This document shows positions 6,126-8,033 of a DNA stretch of 8,033 nt, one piece after another. The stretch is from positions 1 through 8,033 of the forward strand of contig JALUUP010000409.1 of assembly GCA_027021285.1 (NCBI GenBank). Reading direction: 5' to 3'. Source of the DNA: Bacteroidota bacterium (GTDB taxonomy: Bacteria > Bacteroidota > Ignavibacteria > SZUA-365 > JAADGX01). The position numbers and the translations under genes are program-made. How positions within the stretch are numbered: position 1 is the stretch's first letter; each line of letters opens with the position of its first letter. The notes under the pieces are model-generated. The model was not told where the DNA came from. It worked only from the letters and a program-made list of their open reading frames with translations, and did no database searches.

Positions 6126-7640
6126 ATGAGAACCTCGATCATATCCATTCTTCTCCTGGCCGTAGTTGCGGCAGGAGCATTCCTGATAAACGGTTGCAGC
6201 AAAATGACAAAACCGGAAACCGTGCTTCTCCAGGTCAAGGACGACCCCACTGTTTCCTTCCGGATCTGGTTCAAGGTTGGATCCCAGAACGACCCATCGG
6301 GCAAAGAAGGCCTGGCCGCCCTGACCGCCGCCATGATGACGGAAGGAGCGACTGCGAACAACAGCTACGAGGAAATCCTGGATAAACTCTATCCCATGGC
6401 GGCGAGTTACGGCGCCAGCGTGGACAAGGAAATGACGATCATTTATGGCCGCACCCACAAGGACAACCTGGACGCGTATTACCAGTTGTTCCGGGACGCG
6501 ATTCTTGCTCCGGCCTTCAACGAGGACGACTTCCGCAGGCTCAAAAGCGAGGCGCTGAACTACCTGGAAAAGACACTACGGTATTCCAGCGACGAGGAAC
6601 TGGGCAAGGCGGGATTGTACAACATGATCTTCAAGGACACGCCGTACGGTCATGTAGAGGCGGGCACGGTGGAAGGCCTCAACGCCATCACCCTCGAAGA
6701 CGTGAAGAATTTCTACGCCACCCACTTCACACGGAACAGCGTCGTGGTCGGCCTGGGGGGAGGATTCGACAACGCGCTGGTGGACCGCGTCACGAGCGAC
6801 ATGCGGACCCTGCCCGATGTGCCCTACAAAGAAGTACCGGTTCCCCAACCGCGGTACGACGGCGAGAACGAAGTCCTGATCATCGAGAAAGACGCCTCGG
6901 CGACCGCGATCAGTTTCGGTTTCCCCATCGACGTGCATCGTGGATCGAAGGATTTTTACGCGCTGTGGATCGCAAATTCCTGGTTCGGCGAGCACCGCAA
7001 TTCCAGCAGCCACCTCTACCAGGTGTTGCGGGAGGCGCGCGGGATGAATTACGGGGATTACTCGTACATCGAGGCCTTTCCCAACGGCGGGCGGCGGCAG
7101 ATGCCTCCCACCAACGTGGCCCGGCGCCAGCAACTGTTCGAAGTGTGGATCCGGCCCGTCCCGAACGAGATGCGCCACTTTGCTTTCCGCGCCGCTGTGC
7201 GGGAGCTGCAAAAGCTGGTCGAGAACGGCTTGACCGAAGAACAGTTCGAACTCACGCGCAAGTTCCTCCGCAAGTACGTTCTGCATTTCGCTCCCACGAC
7301 GATGGACCGCCTCGGCTATGCCATAGACGACGTGTTCTACAATATCGGGGAAAGCCACCTCGAGAAATTCCGGCGCATGATGGATGAACTAACCCTGGAG
7401 GACGTGAACACGGCAATCCGCAAGTATCTTCACTTCCAGGGGCTGAGGGTCGTGTTCGTTACGAAGGATGCGGAGCAATTGTTCGACCACCTACAGTCGA
7501 ACGCGCCAAGTCCTATCGAGTACACCTCGCCCAAGCCGGAGGAGATCCTCCGCGAAGACGAGGAGATCTCGCACTACGAAATCATGATTCCACCGCACAG
7601 GATTCACATCGTGCCGGTGGAGGAAATGTTTCAGAAATAA
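6126..7640 (+). CDS. M16-family lipoprotein, zinc-site-deficient partner subunit
   Basis: A 504-residue M16-fold protein, probably a non-catalytic partner of the preceding peptidase. The N-terminus is a signal peptide ending in LINGC, so C24 is a likely lipidation site. The Asn at -2 is unusual for a lipobox. Ser at +2 would suit an outer-membrane destination if the sorting rule of enterics applies. The stretch GLAALTAAMM aligns without gaps to GFAHFFEHMM of the upstream protein, so the zinc and catalytic residues H, E and H are all alanine here (A65, A68, A69). The C-terminal domain keeps the canonical substrate-binding segment LREARGMNYGDYSY (R302, Y309), which the upstream protein lacks. 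The start ATG is two bases after the upstream stop, with GGGGAGG ahead, indicating coupled translation. A charged tail of about 50 residues follows the M16 core. A structural role alone is possible, but heterodimerisation is the better reading. Confidence 0.9.
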   Translation: MRTSIISILLLAVVAAGAFLINGCSKMTKPETVLLQVKDDPTVSFRIWFKVGSQNDPSGKEGLAALTAAMMTEGATANNSYEEILDKLYPMAASYGASVDKEMTIIYGRTHKDNLDAYYQLFRDAILAPAFNEDDFRRLKSEALNYLEKTLRYSSDEELGKAGLYNMIFKDTPYGHVEAGTVEGLNAITLEDVKNFYATHFTRNSVVVGLGGGFDNALVDRVTSDMRTLPDVPYKEVPVPQPRYDGENEVLIIEKDASATAISFGFPIDVHRGSKDFYALWIANSWFGEHRNSSSHLYQVLREARGMNYGDYSYIEAFPNGGRRQMPPTNVARRQQLFEVWIRPVPNEMRHFAFRAAVRELQKLVENGLTEEQFELTRKFLRKYVLHFAPTTMDRLGYAIDDVFYNIGESHLEKFRRMMDELTLEDVNTAIRKYLHFQGLRVVFVTKDAEQLFDHLQSNAPSPIEYTSPKPEEILREDEEISHYEIMIPPHRIHIVPVEEMFQK

Positions 7641-7661
7641 GCAGCCGATGAAATGGTTCGG

Positions 7662-7692
7662 GAGAACAGCGGGCGGAATGTCCGCCGTTCTC
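7662..7692. terminator. Convergent intergenic hairpin (probable bidirectional terminator)
   Basis: GAGAAC pairs with GTTCTC, and an inner GGCGGA pairs with TCCGCC around the loop ATG; four unpaired bases (AGCG) bulge on the left arm. It sits 21 bases after the M16 stop and 18 bases from the stop of the opposing gene, the expected place for a shared terminator. No T-run follows on either strand, so it is not a textbook intrinsic terminator. Confidence 0.5.
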
Positions 7693-7710
7693 TGTCATGG
7701 AACGTTGTGG

Positions 7711-8033
7711 TCAGTCCCACTTGGTGGCGTCGAGCGCCGCCCAGATGAGCAACGCTGTCATTCCGACCACGATGATAAAACCGAGGATGGTCAGGAGAAG
7801 GGTCTCAAGCGCGGATTCGCGCCTGCTGCCGAAGGAAAGGATATCGGAATAGCTCACGGTGGTGTCACGAAGGTCCGAAGACGCGGCGCCGTTTTCATAC
7901 AGCATTCCCTGCACGCCTTCCATCGAAAGCCGCCACGCTCCGGCGGCAAACGTTACATCGCCCTTCGGGGTGGCCAGGCTTAGTCCCGGGGTCATGGATT
8001 GGCGGGAACCCTGCTGCATGGGCGCCGAAGCGT
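7711..8033 (-). CDS. Unrecognised protein with a C-terminal membrane segment (partial, N-terminus beyond right edge)
   Basis: I do not recognise this family. The frame is open from the right edge (last complete codon 8029-8031) to a TGA at 7711-7713, giving 106 visible residues. An ATG at 8019 could be the start but has no clear ribosome site in the 14 bases available, and the frame continues upstream, so the gene probably begins outside the window. The visible part is a soluble region rich in small residues (SLATPKGDVTFAAGAWRLSM), then SRRESALET. A single hydrophobic stretch of about 22 residues follows (LLLTILGFIIVVGMTALLIW), and the protein ends LDATKWD. This is a tail-anchor arrangement. 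The Arg pair before the membrane segment suggests the soluble part may face the cytoplasm. The gene is convergent with the M16 pair and shares the hairpin at 7662-7692. Codon use looks like that of its neighbours. Confidence 0.65.
   Translation of the reverse strand, partial: ASAPMQQGSRQSMTPGLSLATPKGDVTFAAGAWRLSMEGVQGMLYENGAASSDLRDTTVSYSDILSFGSRRESALETLLLTILGFIIVVGMTALLIWAALDATKWD

Noticed and set aside
6576..7358. 260-codon minus-strand frame opposite the second M16 gene
   Set aside because: Same reason: complete overlap with a well-supported gene, and no independent start signal or domain.
7648..7983. Plus-strand frame of 111 codons at the right end
   Set aside because: It runs through the intergenic hairpin and overlaps the minus-strand frame whose translation has a coherent membrane segment; no ribosome site is evident.

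Overview
The window is a stretch of bacterial chromosome from a diderm (Gram-negative-type) organism. It carries two genes for Kdo (3-deoxy-D-manno-octulosonate), the inner-core sugar of lipopolysaccharide, a periplasmic chaperone/isomerase, and two exported peptidase-family proteins, one of them a predicted lipoprotein. The DNA is moderately GC-rich by eye, coding is dense, and start and stop codons sit close together inside the operons. I cannot assign a phylum. Protein style is not typical of enterics, and kdsC is not followed by lptC/lptA, so a less-studied diderm lineage is a reasonable but unproven guess.

Layout. (1) Positions 1-1878, minus strand: a nearly complete SurA/PpiD-type peptidyl-prolyl isomerase with an N-terminal membrane anchor, running off the left edge. 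The gene has no in-frame stop inside the window. (2) Positions 1879-2149: a divergent intergenic region. Its left part is AT-rich with a 17-bp inverted repeat; its right part is GC-rich with three successive stem-loops ahead of prfA. (3) Positions 2150-4659, plus strand: prfA (release factor 1), kdsA (Kdo-8-phosphate synthase, overlapping prfA by one base) and kdsC (Kdo-8-phosphate phosphatase). (4) Positions 4660-4779: a short gap with an orphan Shine-Dalgarno-like repeat and a weak hairpin. (5) Positions 4780-7640, plus strand: two M16-family peptidase genes two bases apart. The first keeps the zinc site but has lost the C-terminal substrate-binding motif. The second has all three residues of the HxxEH core replaced by alanine but keeps the substrate-binding motif. 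They look like the two halves of an obligate heterodimer. (6) Positions 7641-7710: a convergent intergenic hairpin. (7) Positions 7711-8033, minus strand: the C-terminal part of an unrecognised protein ending in one membrane segment.

How the genes fit together: KdsA condenses arabinose-5-phosphate with phosphoenolpyruvate, and KdsC removes the phosphate to give Kdo for lipid A glycosylation. The isomerase and the M16 pair are expected to act on proteins in the periplasm. Apart from prfA, the recognised genes therefore concern building or maintaining the cell envelope. No RNA genes, insertion sequences, CRISPR arrays or phage genes were seen. The window is mostly ordinary housekeeping; the reciprocal loss of motifs in the M16 pair is the most informative observation.
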